The notes beneath the pieces are model-generated. The model had not been told where the DNA came from. It saw only the letters and a program-made list of their open reading frames with translations, and searched no databases. Positions 1-8,730 of a stretch of 64,000 nt of DNA are shown here, piece by piece. The translations under genes and the position numbers were made by a program. Positions within the stretch are counted from its first letter, which is position 1, and every line of letters starts with the position of its first letter. The DNA comes from Solirubrobacter sp963848475 (GTDB lineage: Bacteria > Actinomycetota > Thermoleophilia > Solirubrobacterales > Solirubrobacteraceae), in contig CAWKDW010000010.1 of assembly GCA_963848475.1 (NCBI GenBank), forward strand, positions 59,415 through 123,414, in the 5' to 3' direction.

Positions 1-1839
1 CCGCTGCTGGGCCTGCTCGCGCGTGAGGTCCGGCAGCGTGCCGGTGAGCACGAAGGTCTTGCCCGCCAGCGGTCCCTCGCCGGGCGGCGGGCCTTCCTCC
101 TCGAAGCGCAGGAACGGGCGCAGCTCGGCGATCAGCGGGCGCAGTTCGTCGAGCCGGCGGTGGATCAGCGCCGCGACGATCGGGCCGATGCCCGGTGTCT
201 CGGCGATCTGCTCCGGGGTGGCGGCGAGCAGCGCGTCGACGCTGCGGAAGTGCGCCGCGAGGTTGCGGCCCGTGACGTAGCCGACGCCCTCGATCCCGAT
301 CGCGAACAGGACGATCCCGAACGGCCGCGCGCGGCTGGCCTCGATCGACGCGAGCAAGCGGTCGACGCTGACCTGGGCGAAGCCGTCGAGCTCGAGCAGC
401 TTCTCGGGCGTCAGCCGATAGAAGTCGGCCGCGCTGCTCACGAGCCCGAGGCGCTGGAAGGTCGCGACCTGCTTCTCGCCCAGCCCGTCGATGTCCATCA
501 CGTGCGCGAAGGTCGTCAGCAGCTGCCAGCGGCGCTCCGGGCAGTCGCGGTTCGGACAGCGCGTGAAGACCTGTTCCTTGACCGTCGGCGTGTCGCAGAA
601 CGGGCAGCGCTCCGGCGGTCGCGGCGGCGGCGAGCGGTCCGGCCGGTCGACGGCGTGCGGCGCGGGCGAGACGACCTGCGGGATCACGTCGCCGGCGCGC
701 AGCACGATCACGTCGTCACCGGGGCGGACGTCCTTGCGCGCGAGGTCCTCCTCGTTGTGCAGCGTCGCGGCCTTGACGGTGACGCCGCCGACGTGCACAG
801 GCTCGAGCGCCGCGAACGGATGCAGATCGCCGAACTTGCCGACGTTCCAGTTGATCGCGTTCAGGCGGGTGACCGCGGTCGTCGGCGGGAACTTCCAGGC
901 GATCGCCCAGCGCGGATCGCGGCCGACGACGCCCAGGCGCCGCTGCAGCTCGAAGTCGTCGACCTTGACCACGACGCCGTCGATCTCGAAGTCCAGCGCG
1001 CCGCGGCGCTGCTGCCAGTGCAGGCACTGGGCGACGACCTCGTCCTCGGTGGCGAGCTTCTTGATGTCGCCGTTGACGCGGAAGCCGTGGCCGCGCAGCC
1101 ATTCGAGCGCTTCCCAGTGGCTCGTGAACGAGAGCCCCTCGGTGACGCCGATCGCGTAGCACCACATCGACAGCGGCCGCTCGGCGGCGAGCGCGGGATC
1201 GAGCTGGCGGATCGTCCCGGCGGCGCTGTTGCGCGGGTTCATGAACGTCGAGAGGCCCGCCTCGGCGCGCCGCTCGTTGAGCGCCGTGAAGTCCGGCAGC
1301 GACATGTAGACCTCGCCGCGCACCTCCAGCAGCGGCGGCGCGTCGTCGATCCGCAGCGGGATCGCGCCGATCGTGCGCAGGTTGTGCGTGACGTCCTCGC
1401 CGAGCACGCCGTTGCCGCGCGTGGCGCCGCGCTCGAACACGCCGTCGCGGTAGAGCAGCGACATCGCGAGCCCGTCGATCTTCGGCTCGGCGACGAACTC
1501 GAACGCCGGGTCCTCGATCCCCTCGCGCGCGAGGTGGTTGCGCATCCGCTCGATCCAGGCGCGCAGCTCCTCCTCGCTGCGCGCGTTGGCGAGCGAGAGC
1601 ATCGGCTGCAGGTGCGTGACCTTCTCGAGCTTGCCCACCGGCTCGCCGCCGACGCGCTGGGTCGGCGAGTCGGGCGTCAGCAGCTCCGGATGGTCGCGCT
1701 CGATCGCGCGCAGCTCGTCCAGCAGCGCGTCGTACGCGTCGTCCCCGATCTCCGGGTCGTCGAGGACGTAGTAGCGGTGGCCGTGGTAGGCGAGCTGCTC
1801 GCGCAGCTCCACGGCCCGGGCCTCAATCGACGGCGTCAT
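1..1839 (-). CDS. ligA: NAD+-dependent DNA ligase LigA (3' end outside window)
   Basis: Seals nicks in duplex DNA using NAD+ in replication and repair. The first 613 codons are visible, starting at ATG 1839. The Ia domain has HRYYVLDDPEIGDDAYD near residues 21-37. The adenylation motif KIDG (Lys about 120) takes the AMP. OB fold, a four-Cys zinc finger (CPFC ... CPNRDC), tandem HhH repeats (DIDGLGEKQ, ETPGIGPI) and the start of the BRCT domain (AGKTFVLTGTL) follow in order. The frame is intact to the window edge. The start overlaps the end of surE by 17 bp, so the two are probably co-transcribed. Confidence 0.95.
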   Translation of the reverse strand, partial: MTPSIEARAVELREQLAYHGHRYYVLDDPEIGDDAYDALLDELRAIERDHPELLTPDSPTQRVGGEPVGKLEKVTHLQPMLSLANARSEEELRAWIERMRNHLAREGIEDPAFEFVAEPKIDGLAMSLLYRDGVFERGATRGNGVLGEDVTHNLRTIGAIPLRIDDAPPLLEVRGEVYMSLPDFTALNERRAEAGLSTFMNPRNSAAGTIRQLDPALAAERPLSMWCYAIGVTEGLSFTSHWEALEWLRGHGFRVNGDIKKLATEDEVVAQCLHWQQRRGALDFEIDGVVVKVDDFELQRRLGVVGRDPRWAIAWKFPPTTAVTRLNAINWNVGKFGDLHPFAALEPVHVGGVTVKAATLHNEEDLARKDVRPGDDVIVLRAGDVIPQVVSPAPHAVDRPDRSPPPRPPERCPFCDTPTVKEQVFTRCPNRDCPERRWQLLTTFAHVMDIDGLGEKQVATFQRLGLVSSAADFYRLTPEKLLELDGFAQVSVDRLLASIEASRARPFGIVLFAIGIEGVGYVTGRNLAAHFRSVDALLAATPEQIAETPGIGPIVAALIHRRLDELRPLIAELRPFLRFEEEGPPPGEGPLAGKTFVLTGTLPDLTREQAQQR

Positions 1840-2634
1840 CCAACAGGTGGGCGAGGTCGAAGGCCCGCAGCGCCTCCATGCCGTGCTCGGCGGTGAGGTC
1901 GAAGTGCAGCGGCGTGACCGCGATCCGCCCGGCGGAGACCGCCGCGAGGTCGGTCCCCGGCTCGTCGTCGTGAACCGGCGAGTCGCCGTAGACGCGGTAG
2001 AGCTTGCGGCCGCGTGTCCTCCTCGACCAGGTCGAGGCGGTCCTGGTAGATGCGCTTGCCCAGCCGCGCGACCTCGACCCCGCCGATGTCGCCGGCCGGG
2101 ACGTTGAAGTTCAGCAGCGTCCCGGCAGGGAGCGGGACGTCGTCGAGCCGGTCGACGACGCGGGCCGTGAACGCGGCGGCGTTCGTCGAAGTCGAACTGG
2201 TGGCCGAGCCGGAAGTCCATCTCGCGCCGCAGCGACTGCTGCGAGACGGCGATGCCGGGGATCCCGAGCACGACGCCCTCGAGCGCGGCGGCGACCGTCC
2301 CCGAGTAGGTGATGTCATCGCCGAGGTTGGCGCCGTGGTTGATCCCGGAGACGATCAGGTCGGGCTCGAAATCGTCGATCAGGCCGAGCGAGGCGAGCCG
2401 CACGCAGTCGACGGGAGTGCCGTCGCATGCGTAGCCGATCGTGCCGTCCTCGAACGGCACCTCCTGAACCCACAGCGGGCGACGGAACGTGATCGAGCGC
2501 GCCGTCGCCGAGCGGTTGCCGTCGGGCGCGATCACCGCGAGCTCGATGTCGTCGAGCCCGACCAGCGCCCGCCGCAGCGCCTGCAGGCCCTCGGCATCGA
2601 TGCCGTCGTCGTTGGTGAGGAGCACTCGCAGCAT
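1823..2634 (-). CDS. surE: 5'/3'-nucleotidase SurE, two apparent frameshifts
   Basis: SurE is a metal-dependent survival nucleotidase acting on nucleoside monophosphates. The N-terminus has the family signature VLLTNDDGIDAEGL with the metal-binding Asp pair, then SGINHGANLGDDITYSGTV. Start ATG 2634; stop TGA 1825-1823, inside the ligA start region. The reading frame moves by +1 near 2183 (before AAAFTARVVDRL) and again by +1 near 2012 (after EEDT), yet all three pieces match SurE in order. That pattern fits two base-call insertions better than decay, but a true pseudogene cannot be excluded from sequence alone. Confidence 0.85.
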
Positions 2635-2705
2635 GGCCGCCGAGGATACGACTCTACGGATGGTCAGGTTCCCTCAGCCATTCGGGGCCTACGGTCCTCT
2701 GTGCA

Positions 2706-3729
2706 ATGGCACGGACACGGGGCTGGCCATGTGCCGTATTGCTCGTCACGGGAGTGATCGCGCTGATGCTCGGCGGGCTCGCGTTCTACGCCCGGCACAC
2801 GCTGCTCGACTCGCGCGCGTTCGCCGCCCGCGCCACCGCGACGCTCGAGCAGGACGAGGTTCGCGACGAGATCGTCTCGCGGATCACCACGCGCGCGATC
2901 GCGCAGACGCCCGAGCTGGCAGCTCGCCGGCCGCTGCTGGAGGCCGCGGTGGCCGACGTCGTCGAGGGCCCGCAGTTCGCGTCCGAGTTCAACGCCGGGG
3001 CCGTCGCGCTCCACGACGCGCTCTTCGACGGCGGCTCGCAGGCGACGCCGTTCGCGCTCCCGGGCGCGGGCGGGGAGCTGCAGACCGCGCTGGAGGCGCG
3101 CTCGCCGGCCACGGCACGGATGCTCCCGGCGGCGGACCCGGAGCTCCTGCGCCTCGGCGGAGGCGCGCTGGAGAACGACCTCGTGCGGGCGGCTCCGGCG
3201 TCGCGACGGCTCGCCGCCCTCGCGCCCCTGGGGCTGCTCGCCGCGCTCCTGCTGCTGTCCTGCGGCGGCCCTGCGCGCGCCGACGCGGCGGCGCGGCCTG
3301 CGCCGCGCGGCGCTCGGGCTCGCGCTCGCGGGCGGGGCGATCGTGGCGGCGACGTCGATCGCGCGGGCGGTCGTCCTCTCCAGCTTCGACACGAGCCACG
3401 GCGACGCGGTGGTCAGCACGATCTGGGGCGCCTATCTGGCCGACCTGCGACTGTGGGCGCTCGCCGTCGGAGCGCTGGGCGTGATCGCCGCGGCGGCCTT
3501 CGAGCCGGGAGCGCCCGGGGCCTGGCGGCGAGGGCTGGAGCGCGCGCTGAACCCCGGGGGTTCCCCCGCCCGGCTGCTGCGCGCCGGCGCGCTGATCCTG
3601 CTGGCGGTGCTGTTGCTGTGGATGCCCGAGGTCCCGCTGGACCTCGCGCTCGTCAGCGCCGCGGGGGTCCTCGTCTTCAGCGGCGCGGCGGAGGTCGTCC
3701 GCGTGACGCGGCGGTCACTGATCCGCTAG
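2706..3729 (+). CDS. multi-pass membrane protein of unknown function, one apparent frameshift
   Basis: I do not recognise the family. An N-terminal membrane segment (about residues 9-30) is followed by an approximately 140-residue, probably extracytoplasmic, helical region with alternating acidic and Arg residues, then four or five further hydrophobic segments (LLAALLLLS, ALAGGAIVAA, ALGVIAAAAF, ALILLAVLLL, VLVFSGAAEVV). The frame moves +1 near 3265; the C-terminal half stays open in the new frame to TAG 3729. It diverges from surE and converges on truA. Start ATG 2706 is chosen because it precedes the first hydrophobic segment directly. Confidence 0.6.
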
Positions 3730-3825
3730 TCGCGTTGGAGCTTGGTCCCATCCGCCGAGCCCGACGGGATGGCGGCCGTCGCCGATCGTCCGCTCGAAAG
3801 GGTCCGGCTCGGCAACACCGCGCGC

Positions 3826-4557
3826 TCAGCGCGGCTCGTAGCTGACCGACGCCAGGTACAGGCCGTGCGGCGCCGCCGTGTTGCCGGCGGCCGAGCGCGG
3901 CGCTCCGTCCAGCAGCGAGACGAAGTCCTCGAGCGTCCGGCGGTTCTCGGCGACCTCGAGCATCGTGCCGACGAGGATCCGGTTCATGTTGCGCATGAAC
4001 GAGTCGGCCTCGATCTCGAACGTCAACACGTCCCCTGTCTCGCGGCTCCAGCGCGCCGTGTGGATGTCGCGGACGAAGCGCCGGTGGTAGGTCTCCTTGG
4101 GCGTGAACGCGGTGAAGTTGTGCCGGCCGAGCAGCGCGTGCGCGCACGCCTCGAGCGCCTCGAAGTCGACCCGGTGCGGCCACCACAGGGCGCGGCCGCG
4201 CTCGAACGCCGAGGGCGTCCGGCGGGCGAGCACGCGATAGACGTAGCGGCGGCTGCGGGCGTCGTGACGGGCGGAGAAGCCCGGCGCTGCCTCCTCTGCG
4301 CGCAGGACGACGATCTCGCGCGGCAGCAGCGCGTTGACCGAGCGCAGGTTCACGACCGGGCCGCGGTAGGACACGACCTGCCCGAGGGCGTGCACGCCGC
4401 GATCGGTCCGCCCGGCGACCGCGAGGTCCTCCACGGGCTGGCGCAGCACGATCTCGAGCGCCTTAACGACTTCGGCGGCCACCGTTCGCAGTCCGGGCTG
4501 GTGCGCCCAGCCCGCGAAGGGGCCGCCGTCGTACTCAATTACAAGCTTGGTGCTCAG
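3826..4557 (-). CDS. truA: tRNA pseudouridine synthase A
   Basis: Converts U38-U40 of the tRNA anticodon stem to pseudouridine. The catalytic Asp lies in GRTDRGVHA; the family motifs FTAFTPKE and FMRNMNRILVGTMLEV are intact. The conserved N-terminus (LVIEYDGGPFAGW) lies upstream of the first ATG or GTG that would be convenient. The only usable in-frame start that keeps it is CTG 4557-4555, overlapping the rplQ stop. From there the protein is 243 aa, the normal size. It is the last gene of the rpmJ-rplQ operon, as in many bacteria. The CTG start is inferred. Confidence 0.93.
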   Translation of the reverse strand: MSTKLVIEYDGGPFAGWAHQPGLRTVAAEVVKALEIVLRQPVEDLAVAGRTDRGVHALGQVVSYRGPVVNLRSVNALLPREIVVLRAEEAAPGFSARHDARSRRYVYRVLARRTPSAFERGRALWWPHRVDFEALEACAHALLGRHNFTAFTPKETYHRRFVRDIHTARWSRETGDVLTFEIEADSFMRNMNRILVGTMLEVAENRRTLEDFVSLLDGAPRSAAGNTAAPHGLYLASVSYEPR

Positions 4558-4910
4558 ACGAGCTCGATGTAGACCATTTCGGTGCTGTCCGACATGCGCG
4601 GGCCGAGCTTGAGGATCCGGGTGTAGCCGCCCGGACGCTCCATGTAGCGCGGTGCGATCTCTTCGAACAGCTTGTAGATCACGCCCTTGTCGGGGTGCTG
4701 CAGAATCGAGGTCGCCTGGCGGCGCGCGTGCAGGTCGCCCTTGCGCGCGAGCGTGATCAGCTTCTCGATCTCCGGCTTGACCGCCTTGGCCTTGGCCTCG
4801 GTGGTCTTGATCCGCTCATGATCGACGATCTCGATGCAGAGGTTGGCGAGCAGCGCCTTGCGGTGTGCGCTGTCGCGGCTGAGCTTGTGACGGGTCTTTT
4901 GATGGCGCAT
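4554..4910 (-). CDS. rplQ: 50S ribosomal protein bL17
   Basis: 118 aa, standard length. Begins MRHQKTRHKLSRDSAHRKALL, the invariant bL17 N-terminus, and ends in VYIELV. The ATG shares one base with the rpoA stop (TGATG), so it is translationally coupled to rpoA. It binds near the peptide exit tunnel of the large subunit. The last codons overlap the proposed truA start. Confidence 0.97.
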   Translation of the reverse strand: MRHQKTRHKLSRDSAHRKALLANLCIEIVDHERIKTTEAKAKAVKPEIEKLITLARKGDLHARRQATSILQHPDKGVIYKLFEEIAPRYMERPGGYTRILKLGPRMSDSTEMVYIELV

Positions 4911-5896
4911 CAGTCGGTGCGCAGCGTCAACCCCCGCTGCGAGAGGGTCTCGATAACTTCGTCGATGGACTTCTTGCCGAAGTTCGGGATGGCGGCAAGC
5001 TCGCCCTCCGACTTGGACACGAGGTCGCCGACCGTCTGGATACCCGCCCGCTTGAGGCAGTTGTACGAGCGGACGCCGAGTTCGAGCTCCTCGATGAGGA
5101 TGTCGTCCATCGGGCCGCCGCCGCGCTGGCCGGGTCCCTGCGGAAGCATGTTCCCGCCGGGGCCGCCGCCGTTGTCGAGCGCCAGGCCGGGGCCCGCGCG
5201 CAGGTCCTCGATCCGGTCCTCGTCGGTGAAGATCGACAGGCTCGAGATCAGGATCTCGGCGGCCTCGCGAAGCGCGGCCTGCGGGTCGATCGAGCCGTCC
5301 GTCTCGATGTCGAGCGTCAGCTTGTCGAAGTCGGTGCGCTGGCCGACACGGGCCTGCTCGACCGAGTAGGCGACACGGCGGACCGGGCTGAAGATCGAGT
5401 CGATCGGAATGACGCCGATCGGCTGATCGGGCGACTTGTTCTCCTCCGCCGGACGGTAGCCGCGACCGCGGCCGATCGTCAGGTAGAGCTCGAGCTTGGT
5501 CTTCTTGTCGAGCGTCGCGATGTGCGCGTCCGGGTTCAGGATCTCGACGCCGGACGGCAGGTCGATGTCCTTGGCCGTGATCTCCCCCGGCCCCGTCACG
5601 ACGAGCGGCGCCTCGACCTCGGTCGCATCCGAGTGCATGCGGCACACGATGCCCTTGAGGTTGAGGACGATGTCGGTCACGTCCTCGGTGACGCCCTTGA
5701 TCGTCGAGAACTCGTGCGCGACTCCCTCGATCCGGACGGAGGTCACCGCAGCACCAGCGAGGCTGGCAAGCAGCACGCGGCGCAGCGAGTTCCCGAATGT
5801 GTAGCCGAAGCCGCGGTCAAGCGGTTCAACCACGAACTGCCCGCGGTTGTCTTCAACCGATTCGGACGTGATCCGGGGGATCTGGAAGTCGAGCAT
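4910..5896 (-). CDS. rpoA: DNA-directed RNA polymerase subunit alpha
   Basis: 328 aa. The N-terminal domain (dimerisation, assembly of beta and beta') runs to about residue 230 with FGNSLRRVLL and IEGVAHEFSTIKGV. The C-terminal domain (DNA UP-element and activator contact) has ELELGVRSYNCLKRAGI and IPNFGKKSIDEV. The linker between them is glycine-rich (GGGPGGNMLPQGPGQRGGGP), longer and more flexible in look than usual. It lies in the classical place between rpsD and rplQ. Confidence 0.97.
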   Translation of the reverse strand: MLDFQIPRITSESVEDNRGQFVVEPLDRGFGYTFGNSLRRVLLASLAGAAVTSVRIEGVAHEFSTIKGVTEDVTDIVLNLKGIVCRMHSDATEVEAPLVVTGPGEITAKDIDLPSGVEILNPDAHIATLDKKTKLELYLTIGRGRGYRPAEENKSPDQPIGVIPIDSIFSPVRRVAYSVEQARVGQRTDFDKLTLDIETDGSIDPQAALREAAEILISSLSIFTDEDRIEDLRAGPGLALDNGGGPGGNMLPQGPGQRGGGPMDDILIEELELGVRSYNCLKRAGIQTVGDLVSKSEGELAAIPNFGKKSIDEVIETLSQRGLTLRTD

Positions 5897-5980
5897 CAGG
5901 GTCCTAACGTCGTTCTCGTGTGGGGAGGCAAGCCCCGGCGGCGCCGGCTGCGCGGCCAGGGGGGTGGGGAGGGCGATGGT

Positions 5981-6601
5981 CTACTTCGAGTAGAGCTCCA
6001 CGATCAGCTGCTCCTGCACCGGCGCGGCGATCTCCGCGCGCTCGGGCTTCCGCAGCACCTTCGCGGTGAGCTGATCGTGGTCGGCCTGAAGCCAGGCCGG
6101 GACTTGGGCGACAAGCTCGGTGGCGTCGCGGATCACGGTCTCGGCATCAGAGCCGGGCTTGAACGTGATCACGTCGCTCTCGCGCACCTGGTAGGACGGA
6201 ATGTCCACCCGGCGCCCGTTGATCGCCCAGTGGCCGTGACGGATCAGCTGGCGCGCCTGACGGCGCGACGCGGCGAATCCGAGACGCACAAGGACGTTGT
6301 CGAAGCGGCACTCGAGCATCCGCAGCAGGTTCTCGCCGGTGATTCCCGGCTGCCGCGAAGCCTTGTCGTAGTAGATGCGGAACTGCTTTTCGAGCACGCC
6401 GTAGTAGCGACGGGCCTTCTGCTTCTCGCGCAGCTGGACCCGGTACTCGGACTGCTTCTGACGTCCGCGGCCGTGGTCGCCCGGCGGGTAGGACCGGCGC
6501 TCGACGCCGCACTTGTCGGTCAGGCAGCGCTCGCCCTTGAGGAACAGCTTCTGTCCCTCGCGGCGGCACTGCTTGCACTGGGGGGAGGTATCGCGTGCCA
6601 T
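5981..6601 (-). CDS. rpsD: 30S ribosomal protein uS4 (zinc form)
   Basis: 206 aa. Primary 16S rRNA binder and, in some bacteria, translational repressor of this operon. The N-terminus keeps four cysteines (CKQC at 9-12, then CLTDKC), so this is the zinc-binding C+ form. The S4 RNA-binding fold shows in LGFAASRRQARQLIRHGH. 84 bp separates it from rpoA; I see no terminator there. Confidence 0.97.
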   Translation of the reverse strand: MARDTSPQCKQCRREGQKLFLKGERCLTDKCGVERRSYPPGDHGRGRQKQSEYRVQLREKQKARRYYGVLEKQFRIYYDKASRQPGITGENLLRMLECRFDNVLVRLGFAASRRQARQLIRHGHWAINGRRVDIPSYQVRESDVITFKPGSDAETVIRDATELVAQVPAWLQADHDQLTAKVLRKPERAEIAAPVQEQLIVELYSK

Positions 6602-6605
6602 TTCG

Positions 6606-7001
6606 TTAAACCCTGCGCCGCTTACGGGGGCGGCAGCCGTTGTGTGCCTGCGGGGTGACGTCCTTGACGCCCGTGACCTCGAGTCCGGCGGCCTGGAGGC
6701 TGCGGATCGCGGTCTCGCGGCCGGAACCCGGGCCCTTGACGAAGACTTCGACCTTCTGCATGCCCTGCTCGATGCCCTTGCGGGCCGCGGCGTCGGCGGT
6801 CACCTGCGCGGCGAACGGGGTCGACTTGCGCGAGCCCTTGAAACCGGCGCCGCCGGCGGACTCCCATGCGATGACATTGCCTTCGCGGTCGGTCAGCGCG
6901 ACGATCGTGTTGTTGAACGACGTCTTGATGTGCGCCTGGCCGATCGGGATGTTCTTCTTGACCTTGCGGCGACCGCGCTGGGGGCGGCGGGGTGCGGGCA
7001 C
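6606..7001 (-). CDS. rpsK: 30S ribosomal protein uS11
   Basis: 131 aa. Part of the 30S platform beside the mRNA exit and the Shine-Dalgarno helix. Signature runs SFNNTIVALTD and GPGSGRETAIRSLQ are present, ending in CRPRKRRRV. Starts with GTG 7001. Lies 4 bp upstream of rpsD. Confidence 0.97.
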   Translation of the reverse strand: MPAPRRPQRGRRKVKKNIPIGQAHIKTSFNNTIVALTDREGNVIAWESAGGAGFKGSRKSTPFAAQVTADAAARKGIEQGMQKVEVFVKGPGSGRETAIRSLQAAGLEVTGVKDVTPQAHNGCRPRKRRRV

Positions 7002-7059
7002 TACTGCACGCTCGCTTCGCTCGCATAGGCACAGGAGTTAGCGAAACCGTTCGCTGCGC

Positions 7060-7443
7060 TCACTTCTTACCTGCCTTCTTCTTGCCTGCGACCTGCATGC
7101 GCTTGGGACCCTTGCGCGTACGGGCGTTGGTCTTCGTGTTCTGACCGCGCACCGGAAGGCCGCGCCGGTGACGGATGCCGCGGTAGCACCCGATTTCCAT
7201 CAGCCGCTTGATGTTCTGGCTGCGCTCGCGCCTCAGGTCGCCCTCGACCACGTAGTCGCGGTCGATGATGTCGCGGAGCTTGGACACCTCGTCGTCGGTG
7301 AGGTCCCGGACCTTGCGGTCGGGCTCAACGCCGATGGCGGCGAGGATGTCGTTAGAAGTGGGGCGCCCGATCCCATAGATGTAGGTCAGGCCGATCTCCA
7401 CGCGCTTGTTGAGGGGGATGTTGATCCCTGCGATGCGAGCCAT
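7060..7443 (-). CDS. rpsM: 30S ribosomal protein uS13
   Basis: 127 aa. Small-subunit head protein contacting the P-site tRNA and uL5. Begins MARIAGINIPLNKRVEIGLTY and carries RGLPVRGQNTKTNARTRKG. The lysine-rich tail (GKKKAGKK) is usual. Six bases separate it from rpmJ. The 58-bp gap to rpsK holds two short GCGAGCGAAGCGAGC-like motifs of the sort scattered through many high-GC genomes. Confidence 0.97.
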   Translation of the reverse strand: MARIAGINIPLNKRVEIGLTYIYGIGRPTSNDILAAIGVEPDRKVRDLTDDEVSKLRDIIDRDYVVEGDLRRERSQNIKRLMEIGCYRGIRHRRGLPVRGQNTKTNARTRKGPKRMQVAGKKKAGKK

Positions 7444-7449
7444 ATCTAC

Positions 7450-7563
7450 CTACCCCTGACGCTGCTTGTGGCGCGGGTTCGAGCAGATCACGAGCACCCG
7501 ACCGTGGCGGCGGATGATCTTGCACTTTTCACACATCGGCTTGACCGACGGTCGTACCTTCAT
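7450..7563 (-). CDS. rpmJ: 50S ribosomal protein bL36
   Basis: 37 aa: MKVRPSVKPMCEKCKIIRRH and onward. Zinc ligands Cys, Cys, Cys, His (CEKC, then C and H) are all kept, so this is the zinc form. ATG 7563, stop TAG 7452-7450. First gene of the operon running to truA. infA, which usually lies just upstream, is absent; the next gene on this strand is map, 1.16 kb away. Confidence 0.96.
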   Translation of the reverse strand: MKVRPSVKPMCEKCKIIRRHGRVLVICSNPRHKQRQG

Positions 7564-7839
7564 GATCCCTTTCGGCTGATGATCCAGACGGGGTGGCTCT
7601 GGCGGCCGGGTCGGCCGCCGCTACCATGCCCCCGGAGCGGTCACACGGAAGCCTCCCGGCTCCGAGCGCGACAGAGTAGGTTAGCAAAGCAACCAAAGCA
7701 TCCGGTCCATCTGCTAAGCCCCTGCATTCGCCGTAAAAACCCACGGCGCCACCCGCTCCGAGACCGATCGCTTCGGTCGTGTCTCCAGCCGATCCATCAT
7801 AACGACGCGCAACCGTCCGTACCCGGTTAGGAGCCGCTA
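7564..7839 (-). promoter_or_regulatory. leader/promoter region of the rpmJ-rpsM-rpsK-rpsD-rpoA-rplQ-truA operon
   Basis: 276 bp between the divergent rpmJ operon and the Vps62-like gene. It must hold promoters for both. A perfect 7-bp hairpin (7601-7607 with 7613-7619) sits 38-56 bases upstream of the rpmJ start in the leader. A second small inverted repeat (GACCGA/TCGGTC) lies around 7764-7780. No convincing -35/-10 pair or infA remnant was found. Confidence 0.4.
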
Positions 7840-8730
7840 GTGCTCGCCGCCGCCACGGCCGCCGCGGCCCTCGCCGCCTTCACGCCCGTGGTCATCCACG
7901 ACGCCGCCGAGAGCTCCCCGCTCGCCTCGGCGACCGCCGCGGCGCCGATCGCACGGGTGGCGGCCGACCGCGCGCCCGCCGCCTACGGCCGCGCCGTCCC
8001 AGACGGCCGCGGCGGAACGTGGCTCCAGTACTGGCTCTACTACGCCTACAGGACCAGGACCGCGGGATCGTCCGCACCGGGCGCCACGCCGGCGACTGGG
8101 AACTCGTCCAGTACCGCCTCTCAGCCGCCGGCCGCCCGCTCGAGGCCGTCTACGCGCAGCACAGCGGCGCCGAGCGCTGCGGCATCGACTCGGTCTCGTT
8201 TCGCGGCGGGCATCCCGTCGTCTACGCCGCCCACGGCTCGCACGCGTCCTATCTCGTCGCCGGGACGCGGGACCGAATGTGGCCCGACCCCAACGACGAG
8301 GCCGACGGCCGCGGCCCGGTCACCTCCCCCGGCTCGTCCCGATCACCGAGTCCAGCCCCGGCTGGATGCGCTACCCCTCGCCATGGGGCGCATCACGCGC
8401 GAGCCGGTTCATTCCCATGGAGCAGGACTCGCAGCGGCCCGACTTCAGCCGGCACGCGGGACGCTCCGCGCCGCTCGCAAGCCCGGCGTCGGCGCGTGCG
8501 ATGGACGCCGCGACCGCCGACTCGGTCGGCCTGCGCTCTGCGCGCGTGTCCTCGCCGGGCCGTACCTGCACAGCACCGTGCGGAGCCCGGAGTCCGCGTG
8601 GACGCGCCCAGCGAGAGCTCGCCGTGGCGACCTGCTGGCCGAGCAGTCGGCTGCCGTGGCGCTCCTCGACATCGGCCGGCCAGTCGCTGGCGCTCGGTAC
8701 CGTCGACGCGGCGCGCCGGCGAAGACCTAG
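7840..8730 (+). pseudogene. Vps62-like secreted protein, multiply frameshifted
   Basis: GTG 7840 has a good ribosome site (AGGAG at 7830-7834). A signal peptide-like Ala-rich N-terminus leads into WLQYWLYYAY; after a -1 change near 8050 come GDWELVQY, QHSGAERC and GSHASYLVAG, the run typical of the Vps62 domain. After a second -1 change near 8335 comes WMRYPSPWGAS. A third -1 change would restore the first frame, whose stop TAG 8728-8730 overlaps the map stop as CTAG, so 8730 is probably the true end. Function unknown in bacteria. Could be a working gene with assembly indels. It splits the spc and alpha operons. Confidence 0.55.
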
